64,000 bases of DNA from Plasmodium coatneyi (GCF_001680005.1 NC_033561.1:434001-498000), one strand, 5' to 3'. Shown: positions 12,177 to 23,734, counted from the first letter of the stretch. Program-made: numbers and translations. Notes: generated by a model from the sequence alone, not told the origin.

Positions 12177-12936
12177 CCATTTTAGCTAACATATAACAAT
12201 AACGTCATAAGGATAGATTTCTTCTCCAATTTGTGAAGGAAGCACTGATCTGTTGTTGAAGCAGTAAGAGTACATTTATTCCTTTCAAAAGAAAATGTAA
12301 TTGCTCCCCTCTGGTTGTGCCGTCCGTTTTTCATTGATAACACAATTCGGAGGGGAGTACTAACTAGGTGATCAAACTCTTACAAATAAGTAAGCCATTC
12401 CGCACACACACACGAAAAAAAAAAAAAAAAAAAATATGAATCGTTCATATTTTCCAAAATGGGATTCCCCACGATACCACACAAGCAATGCGACATTTTT
12501 TACCAATGCGCTTGGACAATCTAAACTGTTCCTTCTCCAGCTTTTCTGAAAAAGGGCTAACCCCACACTCGGCACACTTTAAAGAGACGAAGAAACGCTT
12601 AAACGTGGCAAGGCACATTTTATAGTTTAAAAAATGTTAAAAAAAAATTGGTATGTCACAAATGAGCTACAAAAGGGACTCAACAATATCTACATAAAGT
12701 TCTACTCCCGTTTTGCATTTCCCCCAGGGGAAAATTAAAATCGAATTTTAGTCTATTCACAAAAAAAAAAAAAAAAAAATACTTTAAAAATGTAAGAAAT
12801 GACACAAATGATCTTCTTTACGCGTGAAGGTAAAAATGTGGTTAGTAAAAGAGCCTATCGTTTTCTCCAGACACAAGAAACAACACCTCCATCTACACCT
12901 CCTTACAATCTTCCTTTCAGTTCCCACATCGTCTGC
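11627..12936. other. intergenic region with long T tract
   Basis: About 1.3 kb upstream of the tectonin-like gene and downstream of bL27 (both minus). It contains a T34 run at 12143-12176, an A run at about 12416-12434 and another at about 12762-12779. No coding exon is recognised. Confidence 0.55.
12143..12176. repeat. poly(T) tract, 34 bp
   Basis: An uninterrupted run of T read directly. It lies in the spacer between two minus-strand genes. Confidence 0.9.
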
Positions 12937-13569
12937 TCACTTCGCTGAGGTCCACACCCTCGACAAAGTCAGGATGGTTGGATCCTGTCGGTAAACATCC
13001 ATATAGGTCATTGGCTTTGGGTCACTCACATCGATTATACTTACAACTCGGTTGAAAAAGTGGACTTTCCCGGATTTCGTAGCAATAAGTGTGAAGTCTC
13101 TTCCCTGCTTAACCCCATGACCAGGTTTAAATGTCCTTCCTCTCTGTCTAACTATAATATTACCAGCATGGGCGAAATTATTTCCTAGTACTTTTACCCC
13201 TAAGTTTTTGGGGTTACTATCTCTTCCGTTTTTTGTGCTTCCCACTCCTTTTTTTTTGGCCCATAATTTATTGAAACCTCTGAATTTCACTATACTCACC
13301 ACTTGATCATGGTTTTTAATAAAACATTCTTTCGCGTAATTTTTATTCATAAAAAGGTTACTTTTAAAATGGCTAGCTGCTACTGCGCTGCTTCTTGATG
13401 CGTTTACGTTGTTCACGTGTAGACGCTTCTTCTGCGTTGTCCTGGTCATTTCACACCCCCCACGATGCCTTAAATATGTTCCTGCGTACTTCCCATCGTG
13501 TGCAATTTTTTTCACGCAAATAACACATTTGATTAGAGCAACAAAAATAAAGAAAAGGTGAATTCTCAT
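12937..13569 (-). CDS. Apicoplast 50S ribosomal protein bL27
   Basis: A single exon of 210 aa. The first ~18 residues (MRIHLFFIFVALIKCVICV) form a signal peptide and are followed by a basic, acid-poor stretch to about residue 105, the bipartite leader used for apicoplast import. From about 103 the bL27 domain begins with AKKKGVGSTKNGRDSNPKNL, then NNFAHAGNIIVRQRGRTFKP and GHGVKQGRDFTLIATKSGKV, matching bacterial and plastid L27. bL27 sits near the peptidyl-transferase centre of the bacterial-type ribosome. Bacterial L27 is about 85 aa, so the added length is targeting sequence plus a short C-terminal extension ending LSRVWTSAK. It is divergent from the FKBP-like gene. Confidence 0.95.
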   Translation of the reverse strand: MRIHLFFIFVALIKCVICVKKIAHDGKYAGTYLRHRGGCEMTRTTQKKRLHVNNVNASRSSAVAASHFKSNLFMNKNYAKECFIKNHDQVVSIVKFRGFNKLWAKKKGVGSTKNGRDSNPKNLGVKVLGNNFAHAGNIIVRQRGRTFKPGHGVKQGRDFTLIATKSGKVHFFNRVVSIIDVSDPKPMTYMDVYRQDPTILTLSRVWTSAK

Positions 13570-14053
13570 TTATGAAAAAGTTGCGTACACCGAGGCGGGA
13601 GGGGGCTGTAATGATTCACTACTTTTCAAGCTTCTTTGCACGGCAAAGGTTATTCTCACGTTTGCCTTATACAGGTGGGAACAGGCAAGGTCACAAGTGA
13701 CACGTAGAACGCTCGTTTGCCTATACACTTACGAAAAAAAAAAAAAAAAAAGCAACTGCGGTGGATGAAAAGGACAGTCACATATAAGTACACGCACGCG
13801 TGCACCCGCAAACTTGCACACTCACATATGTATGTTTTTGCCTTTTTTTTAAAAACTTCTTTCTCGCTGCGTAGGAGAAACGGAGACATCGCTCAGCGGC
13901 ATGACTAAGCGCCCATTGAACGTGCGTAATACATGCTTTAATCTAAAACAGAATATTTCACGTGGTGTCGTCTTGAAAAAGGACAACATTGCATATGCAC
14001 TTGCAAACGCCGCAAACGGAGTGTATGCCTATATACACACTATTCATTCGAAG
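13570..14053. promoter_or_regulatory. short bidirectional promoter region
   Basis: Only 484 bp separate the ATGs of bL27 (-) and the FKBP-like gene (+), both encoding secretory-leader proteins. An A run lies at about 13735-13751. The open frame at 13656-13889 (-) looks like a chance frame through this tract. No specific regulatory motif can be named. Confidence 0.5.
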
Positions 14054-15044
14054 ATGAAGCAATCACTCTTTTACTTGCTCCTTCTGTTCTTCCTATCCGT
14101 CGCGAAATCGGACGATGAAACATACGTCGAACTGGACGAATACGAAGTGAAAAATAAATTCAGCGTCCGTGTCTTGCGAGAATCTTCTCTGCGGTGCGGG
14201 CTGGACCTTCGGGATGAGGCCGAAATTGAAATGAGGACTTTCTGTAAGTGCCTTCGCTAAGTGGTCGAGAAGTCCATTCATCGACTCCCTCAATTAGTTA
14301 TTGCGCTATCGCTTAGCTGCCCTATTACTTTACCCCCCAATCGTCCTATTGCCTTTCTCCTTTTTCCCCTTTTCCTATCCGATCACTCTTCCCAAATTGG
14401 CTATGCGCAGCCCCGGGGGTGCATATAATGCCTCACATACTATCGGTAGCACACCAAAAAGCGCCCTCTCGCATTTGCAGACGCTCATCCCTCTTAGAAA
14501 CTTTCTCCTCTATGCCGATGCTCAAACCTGTTCATGTAACGTTCTCACTTTCCCCCCTCCAATTTTGCAGGACTACCAATTTGGCTACGCCCAACAGAAA
14601 ATTATAGTAAATTAATGAACACTTAATTACGCACAACTTGCGCGTATGTCTATGTCTTGTCGAATGGGTTGATTTGCTCACTTGCTTTGTTGCCCGTTCG
14701 TTGCGCTACTCGTTTTTTTCTCCTCTGCTAACGTGTACCCATCCAGGCATGCACACATTCCCCCCCAAGGTCGGCGAACACAACGTTACCCCCTTAAATG
14801 AGGGACTGCGAGGAATGTGCGTTGGCGAGCTAAGGTTTAAAGAAATTACTATGTTGCTTTCAAGAAAGGGCACGTGCATATATGAAGGCAGCTTCGATCA
14901 TACATGCACATGCGCTTCCTTCATGAATTTGCTTTTTTCCCATACAGACGAGTTGGCATCCCCATTGGTAACATAGGCAAGGTGTACTATGAAATTACCT
15001 TGAAGGACTACACAAAGGGAACACCCCCAAGAGACGAGCTGTAG
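14054..15044 (+). CDS. Secretory FKBP-like protein with C-terminal RDEL, 5 exons
   Basis: Reconstructed as join(14054..14243, 14411..14445, 14571..14606, 14770..14873, 14948..15044), 153 aa. The chain starts MKQSLFYLLLLFFLSVAKS, a clear signal peptide. It ends GTPPRDEL, an ER-retrieval tail. The middle aligns with FKBP-type prolyl isomerases: RDEAEIEMRTF corresponds to the 'GDxVxxHYTG' strand, PLNEGLRGMCVGELRF to 'GWDxGLxGMxxGEKR', and GKVYYEITLKD to the last strand 'LVFEVELL'. Several usual active-site residues appear replaced: the Tyr of HYTG, the Trp of GWD (here Leu), the Tyr of the 'YGERG' loop, and the FDSS motif. It is probably a weak or non-catalytic ER chaperone. Phases agree at all four junctions. 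The 35-bp exon 2 and the AC|GTGCAT donor of exon 4 are the weakest points. Confidence 0.72.
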
Positions 15045-15954
15045 ATGGGGTCGCTTTTCCCTTGCAAATATACAGTTGGTGTACCACAAACTAGGTGTAT
15101 ATCCACGTTTTCATTCGTAATACGTCTGCGCGAGGAGGAAATCCCCAACTGTGCCAGCCCTCAGTGAGTCCCACCTTCATGCGTACTATTACATATGCAT
15201 TTGCATGTGTATGTTCTCCTCCCCTGAGGATCTTTTCCACCCCTTAACATGTTAAAAGCATCAAAAATAAAAACAACAAAAAAAAAAAGTGCAAGTAATA
15301 CGCACAATTTCGTGAAACTACGATGGCGACGTAGTCCCTGTTTTTTGCTGAAGGAAAATGTAAAGTAGGGCAAAGTCGTGGATCGAATGGGAGTTCATTT
15401 CAAACCTCCCAAGGTAAATAAAAAATGTGTGGGGGGTGAAATGCCTACATGAAAGTAACAACGAAGCGAAGGAGAGGCTCCAAAAAAAAAAAAAAAAAAA
15501 AAAAAACTGTGCGCACTGCAAGAAGGCGAAATGTTCGCAGTCCAAGTGCAACTGCTTGGCACTCCTCGCTAAGCTTTGTAATTTTAATCGATACCATAAC
15601 AGCGACATAGGAAAAAAAAAAAAAATATAATATACATATATATATATGTATGCCTATATACCAGCCGTATGCGGGGGAGTTAGCATCCCTTGCGCGTAAA
15701 GCAACAGGTTAAACACGTGGTCGTACGGTTACAAGCAAACGAAGGGGAAGCCCGCTGAGGAGTGCCCCCTCTTCAGGAAGCAGGCAACCTTCGCAATTGT
15801 TCAATATCTCTAAAGGGAATGCCCAAATGCCCAGCGAACGTGCGCGAGTAAACCTGTGGGGCTAGTCATCCCATCGAAAATTCTGCAGAGGTAGCGTACC
15901 CCCAAAGGGGTACTATTCCAAACGGGTACGGTTTCAAACGGGTATTATGCCAAA
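15045..15954. other. intergenic region upstream of SLY1
   Basis: About 0.9 kb between two plus-strand genes. It contains an A run at about 15483-15506, another at about 15611-15623, and a TA-rich stretch at about 15627-15650. No coding exon is recognised. It should hold the 3' end of the FKBP-like transcript and the promoter of SLY1. Confidence 0.5.
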
Positions 15955-17916
15955 ATGTCGCTGAACATCCAGGAGCAGCAAAAAAACAGCGCCATCAGCA
16001 TGCTGAACCTGAACGAGTACAACGACAACCTGAGCAGCAGTGGAAATATCCTCTACTATTCCCACGATAAGATATGGAAAATATTAATCTACGACTCGGA
16101 GGGGCAGAACATCCTTGCCCCGTTACTGAAGGTGGGCAATCTAAGGCACCACGGAGTAACGCTAAATTTGAATCTACACAGACAGAGAAGCAACATCCCA
16201 GAAGTCAATGCAGTCTACCTGGTAGATAACAACAAAGAAAACATCGACAAAATTGTAAAGGACATGTGTAACAATATGTATGGAAGTTACTACGTCAACT
16301 TTATATCCTACGTATGTGAGGAGAATCTAAAATACTTTGCAAACGAGTGTGTAAAAAATAACGTCGCTTCTCATGTGTCGAAAATTACGGATAGGTATTT
16401 AAAATTTGTTAGCTTATCTAGTAGCACCTTTTCTTTGAACATTCCCAATTGCTTCAAGGTGCTACATACAAATGAGGATCATGTGATACAGGATGTGATG
16501 GACAGGATAACTGAAGGGTTGATTTCTTTTCTGGTCACTTTGGGAATTATCCCCATCATTAGGGTTTCCTCTAATTCGACCTACCCGTCGAAAACGATTG
16601 CAGAGAAACTACACAGAAAGATTTACGAACTCGTCAACCTGAGATCTACAAATAATTATATTTTTAACTCCAAAACGGTGCAGAGACCTGTGCTTATTTT
16701 GGTCGACAGGGAAGTCGATTTGAGTGTCATGGTGCAACACGCGTGGACCTACCAGGCTCTAATTCACGACGTCTTCGATATAAAGCTTAACAAAATAAGC
16801 ATACATCAGGGGGGTGAAAGTGGCACAAGCAATACACACAGTGGGAATATTGCACAGAATGCACCTGTGAAAAACTACGACATCGATAATGGAGATAGCT
16901 TCTTCTCCACCAATTGTAATAAGCCCTTCCCTGAAGTCGCCAACAATATTAGCGAGTGTCTAAATGAGTACAACGAGAAGATGAAAAATTTGAACAAAAA
17001 TGATAAGGGGGGAAGTCTCTCTGGGGGAGGAAACATAGGCAACAACGTCGGGGGGGATAACATCACAGGAGGACTCATGTCAGCAATGAATATACTCCCA
17101 GAAATGACTGAACATAAGAGGTTGTTAGATATGCACACAAATATACTCACCGAATTGATAAAAAATATTAAGGACAGAGAATTGGACAAATATTATGAAA
17201 ATGAGTTTGACTTTGAATGTTCAAATGAGAAAGTTTGCATACAGCACATGAAGGATATCCTTACCTCATCGAAGGGAACCCCCATCGATAAGTATAGAGC
17301 CTTTTTATGCTTATATTTGGCGAAGAAAAATATGAACAAACAGGCACTGGACACATTTATGCAAGAATTAAAAAATATGAACATAGACATTTCAGCCGTT
17401 CATTTTATAAACCAGTTGGAAAAATTAAAAACCATGAACATACATATTCATGTGAGTACCCCTCCGACTCACTCGAACAGCGGCACCACAGCAACCTTCA
17501 AAGATCAACTCAATACATACAGTAATATCTTCATCGATAAGGGCATGAATATTTTACAGGGGGCTAAAATTCTCTTGCCCAAAAGAAGGGAAATAAAAAT
17601 TACCAAGTTGGTCGAAACGCTCATTGAAAATAAACCCTCCTCTTTGAACGACCAGTTTGTATACATCGACCCGAAGACCCCTCCAAGTGATACCACCACC
17701 GGAAGCAACCATGTCGAAAGGAATTACATAAAACAGGATCATGTAAAGGACTACATTATCTTTGTTATTGGGGGGGGGAACTACATCGAAGTTTCCGCAT
17801 TGAAAGACTTGGAGGAAAAAATGAACAAGAAAATTATTTACGGCACCACTGATTTTGTGCGTCCGGAGAATTTTGTCCAGGAGATCAACGAGATAGGTCA
17901 TGCCTTCTCACCGTGA
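15955..17916 (+). CDS. SLY1: Sec1/Munc18-family protein SLY1
   Basis: A single exon of 653 aa, close to the usual SLY1 length. SM proteins of this subgroup bind the ER/Golgi syntaxin (Sed5/syntaxin-5 type) and promote SNARE assembly in ER-Golgi transport. The N-terminal domain is typical: KIWKILIYDSEGQNILAPLL near residue 41, then a stretch with VTLNLNLHRQRSNIPEVNAVYLVD. RPVLILVDREVDLSVMVQHA near 243 is the conserved SM core with the 'DR..D' motif, and DYIIFVIGGGNYIEVSAL near 599 is the C-terminal family motif. A low-complexity insert rich in G, N and S lies around residues 285-375. The start ATG is the first in frame and fits the family. Confidence 0.93.
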   Translation: MSLNIQEQQKNSAISMLNLNEYNDNLSSSGNILYYSHDKIWKILIYDSEGQNILAPLLKVGNLRHHGVTLNLNLHRQRSNIPEVNAVYLVDNNKENIDKIVKDMCNNMYGSYYVNFISYVCEENLKYFANECVKNNVASHVSKITDRYLKFVSLSSSTFSLNIPNCFKVLHTNEDHVIQDVMDRITEGLISFLVTLGIIPIIRVSSNSTYPSKTIAEKLHRKIYELVNLRSTNNYIFNSKTVQRPVLILVDREVDLSVMVQHAWTYQALIHDVFDIKLNKISIHQGGESGTSNTHSGNIAQNAPVKNYDIDNGDSFFSTNCNKPFPEVANNISECLNEYNEKMKNLNKNDKGGSLSGGGNIGNNVGGDNITGGLMSAMNILPEMTEHKRLLDMHTNILTELIKNIKDRELDKYYENEFDFECSNEKVCIQHMKDILTSSKGTPIDKYRAFLCLYLAKKNMNKQALDTFMQELKNMNIDISAVHFINQLEKLKTMNIHIHVSTPPTHSNSGTTATFKDQLNTYSNIFIDKGMNILQGAKILLPKRREIKITKLVETLIENKPSSLNDQFVYIDPKTPPSDTTTGSNHVERNYIKQDHVKDYIIFVIGGGNYIEVSALKDLEEKMNKKIIYGTTDFVRPENFVQEINEIGHAFSP

Positions 17917-19282
17917 AGTTCATCGGGGTTCATCCTACTTGCATGTTTAACCACTCAAACTTCGCTTGATTACCATGGGGATTTTCCGCTCTGCTAAAGT
18001 TAGCCCCATATTACACCACCTATCAGAAGGGATCTCCCTCGAAATGTTACCCATTTTTATTCCCCAGCTTCAAGTTAGGATAGAACGTAGCCAAGAGGGG
18101 GGGTTAAGACAAAGACCAACCAGAGCAGGGCACCATCCCGTCTGTGCAACATTACACACAGATGAGACTTCTTAACTTCCCCATTTTGTAAAAAAAAAGG
18201 CGAACTCATGGAGAAAATTGTTTTTCGTAAGCTCTTCCTTGTGGGTACATTCACCTTTTTTTTGTACTGTGTAGTGGAGAGATACCCACGTGGAATTTTT
18301 TTCGTTACATATTTTTGCAGTGCATATAAAAGGAAACCCCTTTTGCTGCGCAGCAGGTATACCATTGCAAGGGATATCCATCTTTCATTTCCTTTCCCAC
18401 TTTTTCATTTTACCAACCTAGTGTGTGTATCCACTTTGAAAAACAATGAGAAAAAAAAAAAAGTTAACCGAAGTTGATGGTTGACCATTTAGGCGCTAAA
18501 TTGTTCACGGGAACAGAGCTGAATTTTTTTTTTTTTACTCCATTTTAGTTGTGCCATTTTGCACTTTGGTAATATTGTGGGTTGCCTGAATATGGAAAGA
18601 GCAAAATTGTGGGGAAACTTGCAATCCTGGACTGGATAGTCCAAAGCGGTGCTTTCAAAATACGTCATTTTTTTTTTTTTTTTTTCCATACCGAATGTCC
18701 ATGCTTTACTCCTTCACACATCGGAAGGGTGCGCTAAATGTATGCAACGTGCGAAGCATTCGCGAGGAGAAGTCTTATGCACGCCACTCACTCGCGTGAA
18801 CAGACGTTTTGGTTGCCTTTTCCAGCAGATCACTGATCGGGTGAATGTTTCCCATCTGACCGGTCACTCGAACTGCGCCCTTCGCGCTGGTGCTAACCCT
18901 GCTTACGCACTGCTTCTGCTGACCATTCGAATTTCCCACCCCCCGGGGGTAATTAAAAACAGTTCAGCATCGATCTGCGGGGAAAGTGCTCAACACGATG
19001 AGCCATTGCATGAGAGGGTAAAAAAGACTCAACCACAGAGACGCGCGAAGATGCGTCAGTACATACACGGTTATAAGTGACTCGGGGGAAGTTGCCAACT
19101 GGGGTACATGCCGCATGATTCATACATACGCGCGTGCGAGTAAATTCCACTTGCATGAACGCAGTTTGCATAAATTCTTGCCCAGTGAACCCTCGATCCT
19201 TTTCAGCGCCACCTTTTTTTCGATTCTGTGAAGTGTGTCTGTCCACTGTGCGTTTGGTATATCCAGCTGATCATCGCACCTG

Positions 19283-19287
<5 letters not shown>

Positions 19288-19325
<38 letters not shown>
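19288..19325. repeat. poly(T) tract, 38 bp
   Basis: An uninterrupted T run, the longest homopolymer noticed in the window. Confidence 0.9.
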
Positions 19326-19546
19326 CCGATAATGCATTATTGTCTAATATGGGTACTTTACCCCCGGCGATTTATTAGCTCTTTCAAAGTCGAACGCTCA
19401 CATGGCCCGTTTGTTTGTCCAAATATGCCATCCATGACAGTACAATAGAAGTGTACATCTTATAAGTTGATAAAAACTCTTGGTAATTTTCCATAGGACC
19501 ATTTCGCCAAAGTCCATTTCTCACTTGTTCTTTTGCTCTGTTTATG

Positions 19547-19551
<5 letters not shown>

Positions 19552-19583
<32 letters not shown>

Positions 19584-19620
19584 AATAAATAGCTCACTGG
19601 AAGGCGTACGCTTTGAAGGG

Positions 19621-19656
<36 letters not shown>
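19552..19656. repeat. A29 ... T35 inverted homopolymer pair
   Basis: A29 at 19552-19580 is followed 41 bp later by T35 at 19622-19656. The two arms are complementary and could pair into a hairpin with a stem of up to about 29 A-T pairs if transcribed or single-stranded. Confidence 0.8.
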
Positions 19657-21352
19657 CCACATGATAAACATACGACAAGTACACATGTGCACATGCGCAT
19701 ACACATACACGCGTTAAAGAGAGTGTACATACGCATTGTGTGTACCTCGCGAATATGTTATAATATGTGTAAACTTACCTTGTGGACATTGCCTCGTACA
19801 CACCGCCCATATATATATATGTTAATTTAACCCTTATGTGCGTTTCCACCTCGCCATTTCGAAGCAGTGGCATTACTTTATCCGCCCCCTGGCGAATGCA
19901 ATGACCACCGCTCCTCAGCAGCTCTCCCCTTCACACACACGCACAGCGCCCAGCTAAAACCAGATTGTAAACGAAGCTGTAATGAAGCTGTAATTTTACT
20001 TGTTCTTCAAGTTTGCGGGGAAAAAAAAATTACCTGCTTAAGAAGATATACGCTTGTGTGTACTCCAAAAAGTATGCGCTCCAAAAGATACACCATTGTG
20101 TGTACTCCGTACTGTAATTTTTTTTTTTTGGTTGACTGGTGTTTATTTTTCCTGGTCATGCGTATACGCCTGTATGTAGCATTACCTGCGTGAGGACAAT
20201 AGGCATATTATTATCCCATTGCGTCACACCCGTGTCCGATTCGACCATCTCAGGCATACACACAGCACGTACACGCAATCTGTCCAAGGGAACCCAGTTC
20301 TCCCTACAGTCCTGTTCACCTAGCCTCGTGCAACTTCTTCGCTTTTTTTTTTTTTTTTTTTCTTCCCTTGCAATCGTCGCTAGTTCCACACCGCACAGGT
20401 CTGGCAAGTAAACCTTTTCCAGCGTCACACATTTTTTGTTAAAAAGAATATCAAACGGGAGTGAAGTGACCAGTGTAGGAGCAGCCAAGAGGCAAAGAAG
20501 GCAGAGGAAAGAACCAGAAGAGGTGTCAAGTGGAACAAAAACAGGTAAACACGAGAGGAGCACTCAAAGATTAACGTGAGAACCCAAGTAAACACACACG
20601 GGTGAAATATATAGGCAACTGTGAAAGAGGAAGGTATGCCTAAATGGTTACACTCAAAAGAACGGAGCGTTTCACAACAAAGTGGCAAGCACACAATATT
20701 TAGTGACACCAACTGCACATGCATTTTCATCCCAGCGTTCGTAAAAGCTCACAGCTATATGCATGTGCAGGGAGGGACTATGCCTACATAAAAACATAGC
20801 AGTATATGGAGGATCGTTAAGAACGCTGCAACGCACCACCCCTTCATCCATCTCTATACTCAATCAGGCTACACCCCATATTTTCCCCCCCTTTTGTATA
20901 TTTCTAAATAGAAAAGAACGCGTTGACACGTGAAGGGAAAAAAAAAAAAAAAAAAAAAATGCAAGAAGAAAACAACAAAACAAGAAAACCAGCAAACAAT
21001 CAAACAAACGAACAATCGAACGAACTGCATTTTTCTCCATCGCCACCGAAGGGGTGTACTTTCAGTACTCCAGTTCGAAGGCACACAATCGTTTTCCATA
21101 CGTAACGGAAGTAACTAAGGGTCAACCTTTAGTAAACCCCGTGCGGGCATCCCCAGTTGCACAGATTGAAGGACTGATTAAGTCTTGCCGCCCCGCGTCA
21201 CATACATTCAGTTGGCAACGAGGCAGAGATAAAGACATCCGAAAGGAAAAGGCGCTACCGCAGAGGAAATCTCTCCCCAATACGCCCCCAAAAAAAAGGG
21301 AAAAAAAAAAAAAAAAAAAAAAAAAAAGAAACAACAAAACGGCAATTGTACA

Positions 21353-22511
21353 ATGAATCAGCAGACATCTCTGACAAGAAAGCAATGCGATTTTACCAAA
21401 CTGTAAGTTTCCAAAGAAGTGACGTCGTGCCTACTTACGCTCGTGCGTTCGTGCTTGTATATGTGCACCAATTTGTATATGCAAAACTGTGGCATTTTTC
21501 TGTTTACCCCCCTCTCACCGCAGTATTATGGCTGGATACGACTTGGAGCTGAACAATGGCAGCACTCAGGACTTCGACGTTATGTTCCACGGGCCGAACG
21601 GGAGTATGCAATGAGTACACGGGACGGTTGTCCATCAGCCGTGTGACCCATATATACACACATATGTATATCCATACGTGTATGTATGTGTGTGTGTCAC
21701 CCCTCCGTGTACCCATTCATTCCCGCTTCACCCCCCTCTCCAATTAGCCGCTTACGAAGGAGGAATATGGAAAGTTCATGTAACCCTACCAGATGACTAC
21801 CCCTTTGCTTCTCCATCAATTGGATTTATCAACAAGCTGCTGCACCCAAATGTGGACGAAGCTTCCGGATCGGTGTGTCTGGACGTGATTAACCAGACGT
21901 GGACACCCTTATACAGTAAGGAAAGGCGCGCAATACACAGGAGGTTCCCACCGGATATGAGCCTATCTGACGCACATCCCTCCACTGTGATTTTAGTAAC
22001 CAGCACAACCGTGGCCACCCCCCCCTACCGCAGGCCTCGTGAACGTTTTCGAAGTTTTCCTTCCCCAGTTGCTGACCTACCCAAACCCATCAGATCCCCT
22101 GAATAGCGATGCGGCGTCCTTACTCATGAAGGACAAAAATATATACGAAGAGAAGGTGAAAGGTACGTCGGAACAGTTTGCAAGATATTCTGCGTTGTGT
22201 TAGGAGTGATCCCCATGTAGGGGTCTCTAACTTAGCTCACCATCGTGCCGGTTTGGGGCTGAGGGAACTGATCCCTTTGTCAGTTCGTAAGTAACCCCCT
22301 GGTGGTACCTATTCAAAGCTTCTCAGTACCTGCTCACCGATCCACCCACCGCCACTTCGCAGAATACGTGAAGCTGTACGCAAGCAAAGACCTGTGGGAA
22401 AGACAGAAAAAAGAAAAGAGCACGTCCAACATGAATGGCAATATATCGCCAGTGAGCGAGCTTTCCTACGTTGACCAGGAGGTTCAGGACATCGACTTGG
22501 ACAACCTGTGA
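21353..22511 (+). CDS. Ubiquitin-conjugating enzyme E2, UBE2H/UBC8 type (5 exons)
   Basis: Reconstructed as join(21353..21402, 21524..21603, 21748..21915, 22034..22162, 22363..22511), 191 aa. All junctions are GT..AG and in phase. E2 enzymes carry activated ubiquitin on a cysteine and pass it to substrates with an E3. The fold is complete: N-terminal helix MNQQTSLTRKQCDFTKLI, GPNGTAYEGGIWKV, the 'YPF-SPSIGF' turn, HPNVDEASGSVCLDVINQTW with the catalytic Cys in GSVCLDV, and PQLLTYPNPSDPLNSDAA. The run HPN-DEASG-VCLDVINQTW is characteristic of the UBE2H/UBC8 branch. The C-terminal tail is acidic and ends QEVQDIDLDNL, also typical of UBE2H. All introns are 120-200 bp. Confidence 0.95.
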
Positions 22512-22854
22512 TGGGGACACGCCCCCCCCATCATTACCACAACGACGATAATTACCATTATTATGATCATTTTTTCCCTCCATTTTTTACACTTCCTGAT
22601 TTTTTTTTTTTTTTTTTTTTGTGTATTTTATTTGTAAAATATGAATTTTTCAAGGGGCAATTACGAGAACCTCTGGCGTGATGGCCGCATACGTCTTGTA
22701 CACGCGCCATGTGGAAGTGCACGCCTGTAGGTATACTCACAAATGCACAGACACTATGGTACGCCTACGTTGCACATTCCCGTGTGCAATGAACGCATAA
22801 CCGTCGCAATGACCACCACCTACCATAGTTATATAAATACATTTTTATACGTAT

Positions 22855-22884
22855 ATGTGTGTGTGTGCGTGTGTGCGTGTGTGT
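22855..22884. repeat. GT-rich microsatellite
   Basis: Alternating TGTGTG/TGCGTG units over about 30 bp, read directly. Confidence 0.8.
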
Positions 22885-23214
22885 GGTCATTTACGCACCC
22901 CGTTTTTTTGAAGGGAAAAGAGAGAGATAAGACTGGAGGAGGACCCTTTTTGTGCCCCTCTTGCCACAAATAAATGGCACAAAGGGTTCCTCAGTTTCCA
23001 ATGGTGCTATGTTTATCTTTATGCGCCCTCCTGGTAGTACACCTCTCCTGAATCCCCTTCACCGCCGTTGAAACGTCACTGTCGTAATCGCCCAATCACG
23101 TTCACAATTGACATGCATGAAATTTTTTATTTGTAAATTTTTGCTTATGAGAACGTGACGGAGGAAGACAAGTGTGGAGACTGCAATGAAAGAAAACTTG
23201 TTTTTCTCCACTTT

Positions 23215-23279
23215 CCTTTTTCCTTTTTCCTTTTTCCTTTTTCCTTTTTCCTTTTTTTTTTTTTTTTTTTTTTTTTTTT
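23215..23279. repeat. CCTTTTT minisatellite plus T28
   Basis: About five copies of the 7-bp unit CCTTTTT run from 23215 to 23251 and are followed by T28. The tract is pure pyrimidine on the plus strand. Confidence 0.85.
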
Positions 23280-23734
23280 CCTCCCCCGATGAAGTGCTAC
23301 ACCGGTGTAGCAACCACCGCTCTCCTTTTTAACAATGACAATGTGTGCACTCATTGCAATGTCTATAAACAGTTTCTACAAAACAGTTTCTTCACCCCTT
23401 TGTGCAAGGGAAAAAAAAAAAAAAAAATTTTGCCATTGCGTGGTAGCTTACTCCCGGCAAGAACAAGTGCAACGGAAGGTGTGTGAAGAAGGACGCCCCT
23501 CTTTTGCAAAAATACGAAGAAGCTGTGAACACTCTATATGCTGCAAGTACCCATTTTGATACATTTTGTAAATTTTAAATTTACCAAGCAGGTAGACAGT
23601 TACAATCGATGGAGGAAAATCTTGTGTGGACTACTCCGTTGTAGTTACAAGGAAGAGTTTTCTTTCCTTCCAATGAGGAGATTTTTCCCCTACCTGAGAT
23701 GTAGGAGTTGCTCTCCAATTTTGAGCATACCCCT

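Larger units (their letters stand above)
17917..21352. other. 3.4 kb gap with long homopolymer tracts, no supported gene
   Basis: No open frame here has a recognised domain or a convincing exon chain. The longest minus frame (20156-20563) has protein-like stretches but runs through a poly(A/T) tract and has no good partner exons. Tracts include T38 at 19288-19325, A29 at 19552-19580, T35 at 19622-19656, an A run near 20939-20959 and an A run near 21301-21327. The segment holds the 3' UTR of SLY1 and the promoter of the E2 gene. Confidence 0.5.
22512..23734. other. convergent intergenic region with simple repeats
   Basis: About 1.2 kb between the ends of the E2 gene (+) and the plasmepsin gene (-). 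It contains a T run near 22600-22620, a GT microsatellite near 22855-22884 and a pyrimidine minisatellite at 23215-23279. No coding exon is supported, although a last plasmepsin exon could lie here if the GTAAGA at about 23800 is used as a donor. Confidence 0.5.

Noticed and set aside
20156..20563. Minus-strand frame with protein-like patches
   Set aside because: It runs through a poly(A/T) tract and no neighbouring exon joins it in phase. It is kept only as a lead in the findings.
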